Positions 41,934-50,531 of a DNA stretch of 64,000 nucleotides are shown in pieces; position 1 is the first letter of the stretch, and each line of letters opens with the position of its first letter. The DNA is taken from assembly GCF_041081105.1 (NCBI RefSeq), contig NZ_CP163528.1:3906001-3970000 (forward strand), written 5' to 3'. The position numbers and the translations under genes are program-made. The notes beneath the pieces were generated by a model. It saw nothing but the letters and a program-made list of their open reading frames with translations. It was not told where the DNA came from and did no database searches. Source of the stretch: Promicromonospora sp. Populi. Lineage in GTDB: Bacteria; Actinomycetota; Actinomycetes; Actinomycetales; Cellulomonadaceae.

Positions 41934-42725
41934 TTGCCATTCCTCAATACAGGTATGACTGTGCAAGCCGTCAACTGGCTGGAACCGCTCACGAACGCTC
42001 TGGGCGCGATAGCGAGCTTCATCCCACAGCTCCTCGTGTTCCTGATCGTTCTCCTCATCGGGTACTTCATCGCCAAGGCGATAGCCCGGTTCGTCGGGAT
42101 GATCCTGAGGCGTATCGGCTTCAACAAGGTGCTCGAGCGCGCGGGAGCGAACCGGCTGCTGGCCGGGTCGGGCATCGAGCCGATCGAGCTGCTCACGAAG
42201 ATCATCTACTACTTCATCCTGCTGATCACGCTCCAGCTCGCGCTGAGCGCATTCGGGCCCACCAACCCGGTGAGTGCGATCGTCAACGACATCGTTGCGT
42301 GGCTCCCGAGCCTGGTCGTCGCAATCGTCATCGTCGTGATCGCAGGCGCCATCGCGAATGCCGTGAAGGACCTTCTTCTCAACACCCTGGGCCGCGTTTC
42401 CTACGGCCCCTTCGTTGCGAAGGCCGTCTCGTTCTTCATTCTCGCGCTGGGTGTTATCGCCGCCGTGAACCAGATCGGCATCGGCACCACCGTGACAATG
42501 CCCGTCCTGGTGGCATTCCTGGCCACCCTGGCCGGAATTCTGATCGTCGGTGTCGGCGGTGCGCTGATCGGCCCCATGCGCTCGCGCGTCGAGGCTTTCC
42601 TGAACAACCTGTCGGACGGCGGCGGCGCTGCCGCAACCCCCGCAGCGGAGCCCCACGTCAACCCCGGCCCCGAGCCGGGCACGGGCGGGACCACCTCGTT
42701 CGCCCCGCCGCCGCGCGACTTCTGA
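41934..42725 (+). CDS. CmpX-like mechanosensitive channel-related membrane protein
   Basis: The 263-residue protein has about five membrane helices and two copies of the conserved 'TM helix' pattern seen in CmpX-like members of the MscS group (QLLVFLIVLLIGYFIAKAIA and SLVVAIVIVVIAGAIANAVK). The C-terminal tail after residue 225 is Pro/Gly/Ala-rich. TTG 41934 follows GGGGGAGAG by 5 bases; ATG 41955 lies 21 bases further and has no proper site. It may release solutes under osmotic stress, but channel activity is not proven for such proteins. Confidence 0.75.
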   Translation: MPFLNTGMTVQAVNWLEPLTNALGAIASFIPQLLVFLIVLLIGYFIAKAIARFVGMILRRIGFNKVLERAGANRLLAGSGIEPIELLTKIIYYFILLITLQLALSAFGPTNPVSAIVNDIVAWLPSLVVAIVIVVIAGAIANAVKDLLLNTLGRVSYGPFVAKAVSFFILALGVIAAVNQIGIGTTVTMPVLVAFLATLAGILIVGVGGALIGPMRSRVEAFLNNLSDGGGAAATPAAEPHVNPGPEPGTGGTTSFAPPPRDF

Positions 42726-42751
42726 TCGCCTGACCGGCCGGTAGTACGACG

Positions 42752-42794
42752 ACGCCGGGGCCGCACCGTCCAAGAGACGGCGCGGCCCCGGCGT
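42752..42794. terminator. Strong GC-rich terminator between convergent genes
   Basis: ACGCCGGGGCCGC (42752-42764) pairs exactly with GCGGCCCCGGCGT (42782-42794). Inner CGTC/GACG extends the stem around a short loop. It separates the channel gene from the LLM oxidoreductase gene. Confidence 0.75.
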
Positions 42795-42804
42795 TCGGCT
42801 GTCG

Positions 42805-43701
42805 TCAGGCCTCGCTCAGCAGCTCCCGCGCCTCGCCCACCACGTCGGCCAGGCGCTCCAGGTCCGGGTCGTCCGCCGTCGGCTGGATCGCCACGGTGTC
42901 CGCGCCGGCCGCGCCGAACCGGCGCACGCCGTCGGCCAGCGCCTGGGCGTCACCCCACACCGCATAGTCCGCAAGCTGCGCGTCCTCGGTCACCTCCCGG
43001 CCGGTCTTGCTGGTCTCCGCGCGCAGGCGGGCGGCCGCGTCCGGCCCCGTCCCGCCGTACACGAACTGGACCACGGTGAACTCCTCCGCGGCGTCCTGGT
43101 CGGCCGCGGCGCGCCCCTCGGCGATCCGCTCCAGTGCGGCCGGCAGCCTCGCCAGGCCCACGGAGTCCTCCAGCACCACACCGTCGCCCACCTCACCCGC
43201 CAGGCGCAGCGACTTCGGCCCCGTCGCGGCGACCGGCACTCGCACGGGCCGTGCAGGCGGCCAGTCCAGCGCGACGTCGTCCAGCGACACGTACCGGCCC
43301 GAGGTAGTGACCCGCTCACCGGCCAGCAGCGCGCGCAGCGCCGTCGAGTACTCCCGCATGAGCGTCAGGGGTGACGCGGCCTTGGCTCCCACCTGCGCCA
43401 TCCACGACTGGACGCCGTGCCCGATCCCGGGAATGAGCCGGCCCGGGAACATGCCGTCGGCCGTCGCTACCTCCATCGCGGTGAGCGCCACGTTCCGCAG
43501 GGGCGTGGGCATCACGCCGATCCCGACCCGGACGTGGTCGGTGGCGCCGAGAATCGCGCTCGCGGCGGAGATCCCGCCCGACTGGAAGCAGTCCTCCCAG
43601 AGCCAGATCTCCTCGATCCCCGCGGCCTCGACCGCGCGGGCGAGCGGGATGATGCGAGCCGGCGGGTTCGAGGGACGGATGATGTACGCCAGTGTCGTCA
43701 T
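42805..43701 (-). CDS. Luciferase-like monooxygenase (LLM), probably F420- or flavin-dependent
   Basis: The 298-residue protein has the LLM TIM-barrel pattern: an AGIEEIWLWEDCFQSGG start region, RVGIGVMPTPLRN, LIPGIGHGVQSWMAQVG and GERVTTSGRYVSLDDVAL. The match to F420-dependent oxidoreductases is the usual one in actinobacteria, but no F420 gene is in view. ATG 43701 has a CAGCGT hexamer 6 bases upstream, close to the leaderless pattern. It is read divergently from nothing and lies 27 bp downstream of the regulator gene at 43729. Substrate unknown. Confidence 0.85.
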   Translation of the reverse strand: MTTLAYIIRPSNPPARIIPLARAVEAAGIEEIWLWEDCFQSGGISAASAILGATDHVRVGIGVMPTPLRNVALTAMEVATADGMFPGRLIPGIGHGVQSWMAQVGAKAASPLTLMREYSTALRALLAGERVTTSGRYVSLDDVALDWPPARPVRVPVAATGPKSLRLAGEVGDGVVLEDSVGLARLPAALERIAEGRAAADQDAAEEFTVVQFVYGGTGPDAAARLRAETSKTGREVTEDAQLADYAVWGDAQALADGVRRFGAAGADTVAIQPTADDPDLERLADVVGEARELLSEA

Positions 43702-43728
43702 GGCCCCACGCTGTCACGGAGCGAGCCG

Positions 43729-44721
43729 TCAGATCCAGCCCTTACGCGCGGCGTGCCAACCAAGCTGGATGCGGGTCGAGACCCCGGCGATGTCCATCAG
43801 CACCTTGACGCGCCGCTGCACCGTCCGCAGGGAGAGGCCGAGCTGGTTCGCCACCGACTGGTCCGTCAGGCCGACCAGCATGAGCCCGAGGATCCTGGAG
43901 TCCTGGGGATCGAGGCCGGAGTCGTCCGACTGCTCGCCCGGCTGCGGGAACGGGATGGCGTCGCGCCACACACCCTCGAACAGGGCGATGAGGGCGTCCA
44001 GCAGGCCCGACGGGTGGATGATCAGCGCGCCCACCAGGTCCGGCGCCAGGTCGGACTCGGCGTCGACCACCGTCTGGATCGGCACGAACGCCAGCCGGTG
44101 GTCGAAGATGTACAGCTTGATCGGGACGCGCTCGGAGAACCGTACGTCCTCGCCGTTCTCGACCGCGGCCGCGACGTCGTCCACGCGGAGCACTCCGGTG
44201 TCGAGGAACACGCGGTCGATCACCACCCGGTACCGCACGCCGCGCGCCACCGCCTGGTCCTCGGCGGTGTTGTCCTCCGCGGACATCACAAAGACGGGCG
44301 GCTTGGTGAACGACTCGACGGTCTCGCGCGCGCCGAGCTGGAGCTGCATGATGCGCTGCTTGACGGCGTCGGCCCCGCGCACCACGTCGACGACGTCGGT
44401 CGCCGGCCGCAGCGCGGACGAGCGCCGGAACTCCCCCTCGAGCTCGATCAGCTCCTCCTGCGCCGCACGGATCTCGTCCTTGCGGCTGGCGAGCAGCGCG
44501 CCCAGCGCGATCTCGGGGGGAGCGGCCTGGAAGCGTGAGTCGTCGCCGCTCTGCCGGGCCGCGAGGCCGTGGCTCTCCAGGGTGCGGAGCACGTCCAGCG
44601 CGTCCCCCGGCTCGCAGCCGAGCCTGCGTCCCAGCTCCGCGGCGTCCAGGGACGGGGACGCGACGAGCTCGCGGTATGCGAGCGACTGTGACTTGGTCAG
44701 GCCGAGCACGTCGCCGAGCAT
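43729..44721 (-). CDS. TrmB/LuxR-type transcriptional regulator
   Basis: The 330-residue protein has an N-terminal winged helix like TrmB (TKSQSLAYRELVASPSLDAA), a linker helix (RKDEIRAAQEELIELEGEF), a middle ligand or dimer domain (about 115-255) and a C-terminal LuxR-type helix-turn-helix (VGLTDQSVANQLGLSLRTVQ). Such proteins control secretion or membrane-stress genes in actinobacteria. ATG 44721 follows GGAGG by 5 bases. The divergent hydrolase gene 63 bp away is a likely target, which is inference. Confidence 0.82.
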   Translation of the reverse strand: MLGDVLGLTKSQSLAYRELVASPSLDAAELGRRLGCEPGDALDVLRTLESHGLAARQSGDDSRFQAAPPEIALGALLASRKDEIRAAQEELIELEGEFRRSSALRPATDVVDVVRGADAVKQRIMQLQLGARETVESFTKPPVFVMSAEDNTAEDQAVARGVRYRVVIDRVFLDTGVLRVDDVAAAVENGEDVRFSERVPIKLYIFDHRLAFVPIQTVVDAESDLAPDLVGALIIHPSGLLDALIALFEGVWRDAIPFPQPGEQSDDSGLDPQDSRILGLMLVGLTDQSVANQLGLSLRTVQRRVKVLMDIAGVSTRIQLGWHAARKGWI

Positions 44722-44784
44722 GGCAACCTCCGGATGAAGTTCGTAGCGCCGTGGTGAGGATACGGGATTGGTAACCTCCGGCTC

Positions 44785-45636
44785 GTGACCACCAAGGACG
44801 TGAGCTTTCCCGGTGCAGACGGCGAGTCGGTCGCCGGCCGCTGGTACCTGCCCGACGGCGACCCGGTCGGCGTCGTGGCGATCGCGCCCGCCATGGCCAT
44901 CCCGATGCGGTTCTACCGGTACACCGCGGCCTGGCTCGCGGACCGCGGTTTCGCGGTGCTCACGTTCTCGTACCGCGGCTCGGAACCTGCGCTCTACGGC
45001 CCCATGCGGGACTCCACGGCGACCGCCCTGAGCTGGTACCACGACGCCGAGGTGGCTGCGATCCACGCCCGCGCCCGGGCCGACGCCGCAGGTGTCCCGC
45101 TCACCTGGGTCGGTCATTCGTTCGGCGGCCAGAGCCTGGGCTTCCTGTCCGACATCGGTGTGGACCGCTGCGTCATGGTGGCCTCGGGGACGGGCTGGCA
45201 CGGCAAGGCCTCGCCACTGATCAAGACCTGGTCGCCGCTGTTGTGGCGAGCGATCGCACCGGCGGCGACGGCGCTGGCGGGCTATTACCCGGGCCGCCGA
45301 CTCGGGATCCTGGACGACCTGCCTGGCGGCGTGATGCGCCAGTGGAGCCGCTGGTGCCTGCACCGGGACTACCTGTTCAGCGAGTTTCCCGAGCTGCGGG
45401 ACCGGTTCGCGAAGGTGCAGACACCGGTCACCGCCCTCTGGACCGCGGACGACGAGCTGATCTCCCCGGAATCGATCAAGTACTGGATCCGGGAGTTCCC
45501 GAATGCCGACGCCGAGCTCGTCGAGATGCGGGCCGCCGACTACGGTCTGACCCACATCGGGCACTCGGGCTTCTTCCGGCCGAAGCGCGCGATCCTCTGG
45601 GAGAGGGTGCTGCTGCCGCGCGTTGCGGTGAAGTAG
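44785..45636 (+). CDS. Alpha/beta hydrolase
   Basis: The 283-residue protein has the nucleophile elbow GHSFGG near residue 113, the oxyanion region IAPAMAIPMRFYRYTAAWLA near residue 32, an acid candidate in ALWTADDELISP and a His in THIGHSGFF. This is like the serine aminopeptidase S33 group. GTG 44785 is 7 bases after TAACCT (44772-44777) and lacks a ribosome site, so it is probably leaderless. It is divergent from the TrmB/LuxR-type regulator. Confidence 0.85.
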   Translation: MTTKDVSFPGADGESVAGRWYLPDGDPVGVVAIAPAMAIPMRFYRYTAAWLADRGFAVLTFSYRGSEPALYGPMRDSTATALSWYHDAEVAAIHARARADAAGVPLTWVGHSFGGQSLGFLSDIGVDRCVMVASGTGWHGKASPLIKTWSPLLWRAIAPAATALAGYYPGRRLGILDDLPGGVMRQWSRWCLHRDYLFSEFPELRDRFAKVQTPVTALWTADDELISPESIKYWIREFPNADAELVEMRAADYGLTHIGHSGFFRPKRAILWERVLLPRVAVK

Positions 45637-45654
45637 GGGGCGGGGGCCGCAGCG

Positions 45655-45764
45655 GCGCAGGACGAAGGCGAAGGAAGGCGCGGCCGGCCTCGCTCACGCG
45701 CCCCAGGGGGCGCTCCGCTACGGCTTTACGGCCGACCGCGCCTTCCTTCGCCTTCGTCCTGCGC
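45655..45764. terminator. Large inverted repeat with 29-bp arms between convergent genes
   Basis: Arms 45655-45683 and 45736-45764 are exact reverse complements. The 52-base loop holds another hairpin, GCGCCCC...GGGGCGC near 45698-45712. Together they could form a compound stem. It sits in the 155-bp gap between the hydrolase and MaoC genes, so it should stop both transcripts. Confidence 0.7.
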
Positions 45765-45791
45765 TGCTGCTCCGCTTTGGTGACGCGCGCG

Positions 45792-46802
45792 TCAGAGGGG
45801 GGTGACGGTGCCTGTGAAGTGGCGGGTGTTCTTGCCCGACCGCCAGCCGTCGTACACGAAGCCCGGCTCGTGGGTCGCGCCCTCGTCTGTGGCCGCGTCG
45901 GACGTGTAGCGGATCGATACGTCTACCGTGCCTGGGAGCAGGACCGGCTTGAAGAATTCGACGGTCCACTCGTAGGCCGCGCCGCGTCGTGCCGGCCCGA
46001 CCTCGGCCAGCGCCCGCGCCGCGGAGTACATGCCGTGCGCGATCGCGCGCGGGAAGCCGAATGCCTTGGCGCCCAGGCTCGACGTGTGGATCGGGTTCAG
46101 GTCGCCCGACACTGCGCCGTAGGCCCGCCCGGTCCCGGCGCCGAGCTTCCAGCGTGCGGTCGGCAGAGGCGGCGTCCACTCCTCGCGTGGGGACTCGTCG
46201 GCCGGGGTCGCGGCGTCGGCGGGGGTCGCGCCGTCGGACGAGGGCGCGGCGTCCGGGGCCGTGAAGCCCTTGGCCAGGTACGTCGAGACGGCGCGGTAGG
46301 CGAGGTCGCCGTCCACCAGCACCTCCGCCACCAGGTCCACCTGGACACCGCGGCGGTGCGGGCGGGCGTCCTGCGACCAGGCCCGCACCTCGACCGTGTC
46401 GCCCAGCCGCACCGGGCGGAGCACCCGTGCCGCGTTCTTCAGGTGCACCATCCCGAGCAGCGGCAGCGGGAAGTCGCCGCGCACCATCAGGGCCGTGGCC
46501 AGCGGGAACGCCAGCACGTGCAGGAAACCGGCCGGCAGCACGTCGGAGGCCGGCTCCCCCAGCAGGCGCAGGTATGCCGCCAGGTGCGCCGCCTCGCCCG
46601 CGGTGTCCACATGCGCGACGCGGTAGGACACCTCGGGCAGGCGGACTGCACCCTTCGGGCGCTTGCTCACACCCCCGGCCACCCCCTTGGCGAACAGCCC
46701 GCCCAGCTTCGGCAGCTCGGGCAGGCTGGTTTCGCTGTACGACGCCGGAGCGCCCACCTCGGGCGCGTTCGTCACCTCGTCGGCACTTCCCGCCACTGTC
46801 AC
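45792..46802 (-). CDS. MaoC-family (R)-3-hydroxyacyl thioester dehydratase (HtdX-like)
   Basis: The 336-residue protein is a double hot-dog hydratase. The hydratase motif with catalytic Asp and His is GDLNPIHTSSLGAKAFGFP, followed by IAHGMYSAARAL (about residues 230-265). The N-terminal hot-dog half is degenerate. It should dehydrate 3-hydroxyacyl-CoA or -ACP after the FabG step. GTG 46802 overlaps the fabG stop by 4 bases (GTGA), so both are coupled. The order MaoC-FabG4-thiolase matches mycobacterial htdX-fabG4-fadA2. Confidence 0.85.
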   Translation of the reverse strand: MTVAGSADEVTNAPEVGAPASYSETSLPELPKLGGLFAKGVAGGVSKRPKGAVRLPEVSYRVAHVDTAGEAAHLAAYLRLLGEPASDVLPAGFLHVLAFPLATALMVRGDFPLPLLGMVHLKNAARVLRPVRLGDTVEVRAWSQDARPHRRGVQVDLVAEVLVDGDLAYRAVSTYLAKGFTAPDAAPSSDGATPADAATPADESPREEWTPPLPTARWKLGAGTGRAYGAVSGDLNPIHTSSLGAKAFGFPRAIAHGMYSAARALAEVGPARRGAAYEWTVEFFKPVLLPGTVDVSIRYTSDAATDEGATHEPGFVYDGWRSGKNTRHFTGTVTPL

Positions 46803-48148
46803 TTGCCCACCATCGACTGCCCGCACACGCGCAGCACCTGACCGTTCACGCCGCTCGCCACCGGCGACGAAAGGAACGCGATCGCCTCGGCCACGTCGAG
46901 CGGCAGGCCACCCTGCTGGAGCGACGGGATGACCCGGCGGGCCACCTCGCGCGTGGCGAACGGGATCGACCGGGTCATCTCGGTCTCGATGAAGCCCGGT
47001 GCCACCGCGTTCGCGGTGCCGCCCAGCGCCGCCACGAGCGGCGCGGTGGCGGCCGTGTGGCCGATCACGCCGGACTTCGAGTACGCGTAGTTGGTCTGCC
47101 CCTTGTTGCCCGCGATGCCCGACGTCGAGGCGAGCGACACGATGCGCAGCCCCTCCACTCCGGCGGCGAGCAGCTGCTCGTTGATGCGCAGCTGCGCGGC
47201 GAGGTTCACCGCGATGACGGAGTCCCATAGGGCGGGCTTCATGTTGGCGAGCAGCTTGTCGCGCAGGATGCCCGCGTTGTGCACCAGGATGTCGAGCCCG
47301 CCCAGGTGCTTGGCGGCCGCCAGGATCTTGGTGCCCGCGTCGTCGGCGGTCACGTCGAGCTGCAGGGCGGTGCCCTTGATCTCATTGGCGACGGCGGCCA
47401 GCGACTCACCCGCGGCGGGCACGTCCACGACCACCACCTTGGCGCCGTCGCGCGCGAGGGTGCGGGCGATCGCCGCGCCGATGCCGCGAGCGGAACCGGT
47501 GACCACCGCCACCTTGCCCGCCAGCGGCTGGTCCCAGTCGACGTCGGCCTGTGCGTCCGACGGGCCGACCGGCAGCACCTGGCCGTCGACGTATGCCGAC
47601 TTGGCGGACAGGAAGAACCGGAGCGTGCCGAGTGCGGAGGCCGAGTCGACGGCGGCACCGCCGGTCAGCTGCACGCCGTTCGCCGTCGCGCCGCCCCGCA
47701 GCTCCTTGCCGACCGAGCGCGTAAAGCCCTCGAACCCGGCCCGGGTCGCGGCAAGCGTCGGGGAGTCGCCCGCCTCGGGCGCCCGGGACACGACGACGAC
47801 GCGGCCGTTGCCGGCGAGCTTGCGCAGCGTGCCGCCCAGGCTGAGGACCGCCGCCGAGACGGCCTCGGGGGACTCCGCGGACGTGCCGACGAGCACTACA
47901 CCGCCCCAGCGGACCTCGTCGGCGCCCTCGGTCGAGCGGCGTGCGTCGACGTCCCAGGACGCGAGCGCCTTGGTGATCGTGTCGGCGTCGGCGGCCGAGG
48001 CGTCGTCGGACAGCACGAGCACCGGGCCGACGGTCAGCGGGGCGTCGGGCTGGTACCGGCGCAGGATTGCCGGGCGGGGGAGGCCGAGCTGCTTCGAGAG
48101 GCTCTTACCGAGTCCGCCGTTCACGAACTTGGTGTACTTGTCAGCCAC
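46799..48148 (-). CDS. fabG4: High-molecular-weight 3-oxoacyl-ACP/CoA reductase (FabG4-like)
   Basis: The 449-residue protein has an extra N-terminal Rossmann-like half (1-205) that lacks the usual glycine motif and then an active SDR half: TGSARGIGAA near residue 216, HNAGILRDKLL, STSGIAGNKG, and Tyr-x3-Lys in YAYSKSG. Such large FabG proteins are known in mycobacteria (FabG4) and reduce longer 3-oxoacyl-CoA. GTG 48148 follows GGAAGGAA. The gap of 124 bp to the thiolase gene contains a 9-bp hairpin. Confidence 0.9.
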   Translation of the reverse strand: MADKYTKFVNGGLGKSLSKQLGLPRPAILRRYQPDAPLTVGPVLVLSDDASAADADTITKALASWDVDARRSTEGADEVRWGGVVLVGTSAESPEAVSAAVLSLGGTLRKLAGNGRVVVVSRAPEAGDSPTLAATRAGFEGFTRSVGKELRGGATANGVQLTGGAAVDSASALGTLRFFLSAKSAYVDGQVLPVGPSDAQADVDWDQPLAGKVAVVTGSARGIGAAIARTLARDGAKVVVVDVPAAGESLAAVANEIKGTALQLDVTADDAGTKILAAAKHLGGLDILVHNAGILRDKLLANMKPALWDSVIAVNLAAQLRINEQLLAAGVEGLRIVSLASTSGIAGNKGQTNYAYSKSGVIGHTAATAPLVAALGGTANAVAPGFIETEMTRSIPFATREVARRVIPSLQQGGLPLDVAEAIAFLSSPVASGVNGQVLRVCGQSMVGK

Positions 48149-48179
48149 GAAATTCCTTCCAGTTCTTCAGCGAGGTTCA

Positions 48180-48210
48180 GGCTCAGGCAATATCTTCTGC
48201 CGCCTGAGCC
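48180..48210 (-). terminator. Hairpin between fadA2 and fabG4 genes, possible partial terminator
   Basis: GGCTCAGGC (48180-48188) pairs exactly with GCCTGAGCC (48202-48210) with a 13-base loop. It lies in the leader of the fabG4 gene after the thiolase stop. It may reduce read-through or set the 3' end of the thiolase mRNA. Confidence 0.45.
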
Positions 48211-48272
48211 CGGTGCTTCACTTCGGGCGAGTGCCTCGTTCCTCGGCCCTCACCCTCCGTTGCGCTCTGGGC

Positions 48273-49595
48273 TCAGGCGGACTCGATGATGGCGGTGGCG
48301 CCCAGGCCACCGGCGGCGCAGACCGAGATCAGCGCCCGGGCCGGTCGCCCGGTCTCGGCGGCCTTCGCGGCCACCAGCTTGGCGGCGGTCGCGATGATGC
48401 GGCCGCCCGTCGCGGCAAACGGGTGGCCCGCGGCGAGCGATGAGCCGTTGACGTTGAGCTTGCTGCGGTCGACCTTGCCGAACGCTCCGTCCAGGCCGAG
48501 CTCGGTGCGGCAGTACTCCTCGTCCTCCCACGCGGCGAGCGTGGTCAGCACGGTGGAGGCGAACGCCTCGTGGATCTCGAAGAAGTCGATGTCGTCGAGG
48601 CTGAGGCCGTTGCGGGCCAGCAGGCGCGGGACCGCGGCGACCGGGGCCATGAGCAGCCCCTCGTGGCCGTGCACAAAGTCGACGGCAGCGGTCTCGGCGT
48701 CCACGAACTTCGCCAGCACCGGCAGGTCGCGCTCCTCGGCCCACTCGCGCGAGGAGAACAGGACCGTGGAGGCGCCGTCGGTCAGGGGGGTGGAGTTGCC
48801 GGCCGTCATCGAGGCGGGGGTGTCGAGCGACGAGCCGAACGCCGGCTTGAGCTTCGCGAGCTTCTCCAGCGAGGTGTCGGGGCGCAGGTTGTCGTCGCGG
48901 GTCAGGCCCTTGAACGGCGTGACCAGGTCGTCGAAGAAGCCGGTCTCCCAGGCGCGGGCGAGGTTCTGGTGCGAGTTGAACGCGATCTCGTCCTGGGCCT
49001 CGCGCGTGATGCCCCACTTGGCGGTGGTGATGGCCTGGTGCTCGCCCATGGAGAGGTGGGTGCGCGGCTCGCCAGTGCTCGGGGAGACGGGGCTCAGGTC
49101 CTTCGGGCGGATCTTGAGCAGCGCCTGGAGCTTCGCCCCGGTCGTCTTGGCGTGGTTCGCGTCCAGGAGCGCCGTGCGCAGCCGGTCGCTGACGACGATC
49201 GGCGCGTCCGAGACGGTGTCGGTGCCGCCGGCGATCGCGGACTCGATCTGTCCCAGCTTGATCTTGTTGGTCACCGCGATGGCGGCCTCGAGGCCCGTGG
49301 CGCACGCCTGCTGCACGTCGTAGGCGGGGGTGGTGGGCGACAGGGACGAGCCGAGCACGCTCTCGCGGATCAGGTTGAAGTTCTTGCTGTGCTTGAGCAC
49401 CGCGCCGCCGACGACCTCGCCCAGGCGTTCGCCCTGCAGGCCGTACCGGGCGACGAGGCCCTCCAGCGCAGCGGTGAACATGTCCTGGTTGCTGGTCCGG
49501 ACGTACTTCTTACCGGCGCGGGAGAACGGGATGCGGTTGCCGCCGATGATCACGGCTTCGCGCGTGGACGGTACGGGGGAGGGGGTAGTGGACAC
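48273..49595 (-). CDS. Acetyl-CoA acetyltransferase (thiolase, FadA2-like)
   Basis: The 440-residue protein has thiolase motifs: nucleophile Cys in QQACATGLEAA, NGSSLAAGHPFAATGGR, and His/Cys in EIHEAFAS and CAAGGLGA. It cleaves 3-ketoacyl-CoA in beta-oxidation or condenses acetyl units. GTG 49595 (start MSTTPSPVPSTREAVIIG) has AAGGAA 8 bases upstream; a slightly longer frame from 49613 lacks support. It heads the leftward block with FabG4 and MaoC. The divergent TetR gene begins about 136 bp away. Confidence 0.9.
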   Translation of the reverse strand: MSTTPSPVPSTREAVIIGGNRIPFSRAGKKYVRTSNQDMFTAALEGLVARYGLQGERLGEVVGGAVLKHSKNFNLIRESVLGSSLSPTTPAYDVQQACATGLEAAIAVTNKIKLGQIESAIAGGTDTVSDAPIVVSDRLRTALLDANHAKTTGAKLQALLKIRPKDLSPVSPSTGEPRTHLSMGEHQAITTAKWGITREAQDEIAFNSHQNLARAWETGFFDDLVTPFKGLTRDDNLRPDTSLEKLAKLKPAFGSSLDTPASMTAGNSTPLTDGASTVLFSSREWAEERDLPVLAKFVDAETAAVDFVHGHEGLLMAPVAAVPRLLARNGLSLDDIDFFEIHEAFASTVLTTLAAWEDEEYCRTELGLDGAFGKVDRSKLNVNGSSLAAGHPFAATGGRIIATAAKLVAAKAAETGRPARALISVCAAGGLGATAIIESA

Positions 49596-49676
49596 GTCGC
49601 TGTTCCTTCTCACTTCGTCGTCTGGCGGGTGGCTTCGCTGGGTGGTGCCCAGGACTCACAGTACCTGATACTCTCA

Positions 49677-49688
49677 GTCTCGTGAGAC
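49677..49688. promoter_or_regulatory. Candidate TetR operator in the fatty-acid divergent region
   Basis: GTCTCGTGAGAC is a palindrome (5-bp arms with a 2-base centre) midway between the thiolase and TetR genes. It is surrounded by partly repeated CTCAGTCTCG and GTGAGACGAATC. A regulator of the TetR family commonly binds such a site to control itself and divergent lipid genes. Confidence 0.4.
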
Positions 49689-49731
49689 GAATCACAAGAC
49701 TTCTAGCGAGTCACGGTGGGGAGGCAGACCG

Positions 49732-50469
49732 ATGAGCATCGGAGTCGACGGTCGTTCGACCCGCTGGGACGATCACCGCACGGCACGTCGGGCGGAGCTC
49801 GTCCGCGCCGCGCGCAAGGCCGTGCACCGCCTCGGGCCTGCGGTCTCGATGGACGAGATCGCCTCCGCCGCCGGCACGTCGAAGTCCATCGTCTACCGGT
49901 ACTTCGACGACAAGGCGGGCCTGCGGCTCGCCGTCGCCGAGACCGTGGTGATGCAGATGCACGACGCCCTCCGTGCCGCCGCGCAGCGCGCGGCGAACCC
50001 GGAGATGGCCTTGCGCGAGATGGTACGGGTCTACCTCGAGATGATCGAGAGCTCGCCCAACGTCTACTGGTTCGTCACCCGCACGGCCATCGGCGGCAAC
50101 GAGCCTGCGCCCATGGAGAGCGGCCGCCGCGGTCGGCGTGCTGCAGCCGACGATGCCGTCGACGCCGCCGCACCGACCACGCCGGTCGACCTGCACCCGC
50201 TGGGCGCCTACCTGGACTCGGTGATCGAGCTGGTCGCCGAACCGTTCGCACGGGCCACCGACGTCACGCACGCCGACGCCGCGGCCTGGGCCTCGGGCGC
50301 CGTCGGCTTTGTGCGGGGTTCCGGTGAGTGGTGGCTCGGGCACCGCAACGTCGAGACCAGCCCACTGACCCGCGAGGAGCTGACCGAGCGCGTGACGCTC
50401 TGGCTCTGGACCGGTCCGGTGGGTGTGCTGCACTCCGACCGCCCTGTCACCAGACCCGCATCAGCCTGA
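49732..50469 (+). CDS. TetR-family transcriptional regulator
   Basis: The 245-residue protein has an N-terminal TetR helix-turn-helix (VSMDEIASAAGTSKSIVYRY, near residues 38-57) and a C-terminal ligand domain. GGGGAGG precedes ATG 49732. It lies between the leftward thiolase/FabG4/MaoC block and the rightward acyl-CoA oxidase gene, so it probably regulates both, with an acyl-CoA as likely ligand. That is inferred from position. Confidence 0.88.
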   Translation: MSIGVDGRSTRWDDHRTARRAELVRAARKAVHRLGPAVSMDEIASAAGTSKSIVYRYFDDKAGLRLAVAETVVMQMHDALRAAAQRAANPEMALREMVRVYLEMIESSPNVYWFVTRTAIGGNEPAPMESGRRGRRAAADDAVDAAAPTTPVDLHPLGAYLDSVIELVAEPFARATDVTHADAAAWASGAVGFVRGSGEWWLGHRNVETSPLTREELTERVTLWLWTGPVGVLHSDRPVTRPASA

Positions 50470-50531
50470 CCCGACCACCCCCCGACACTTAAGAACCTGG
50501 CCCCACTCGGGCAGAAATCCGAGGAGAACCC

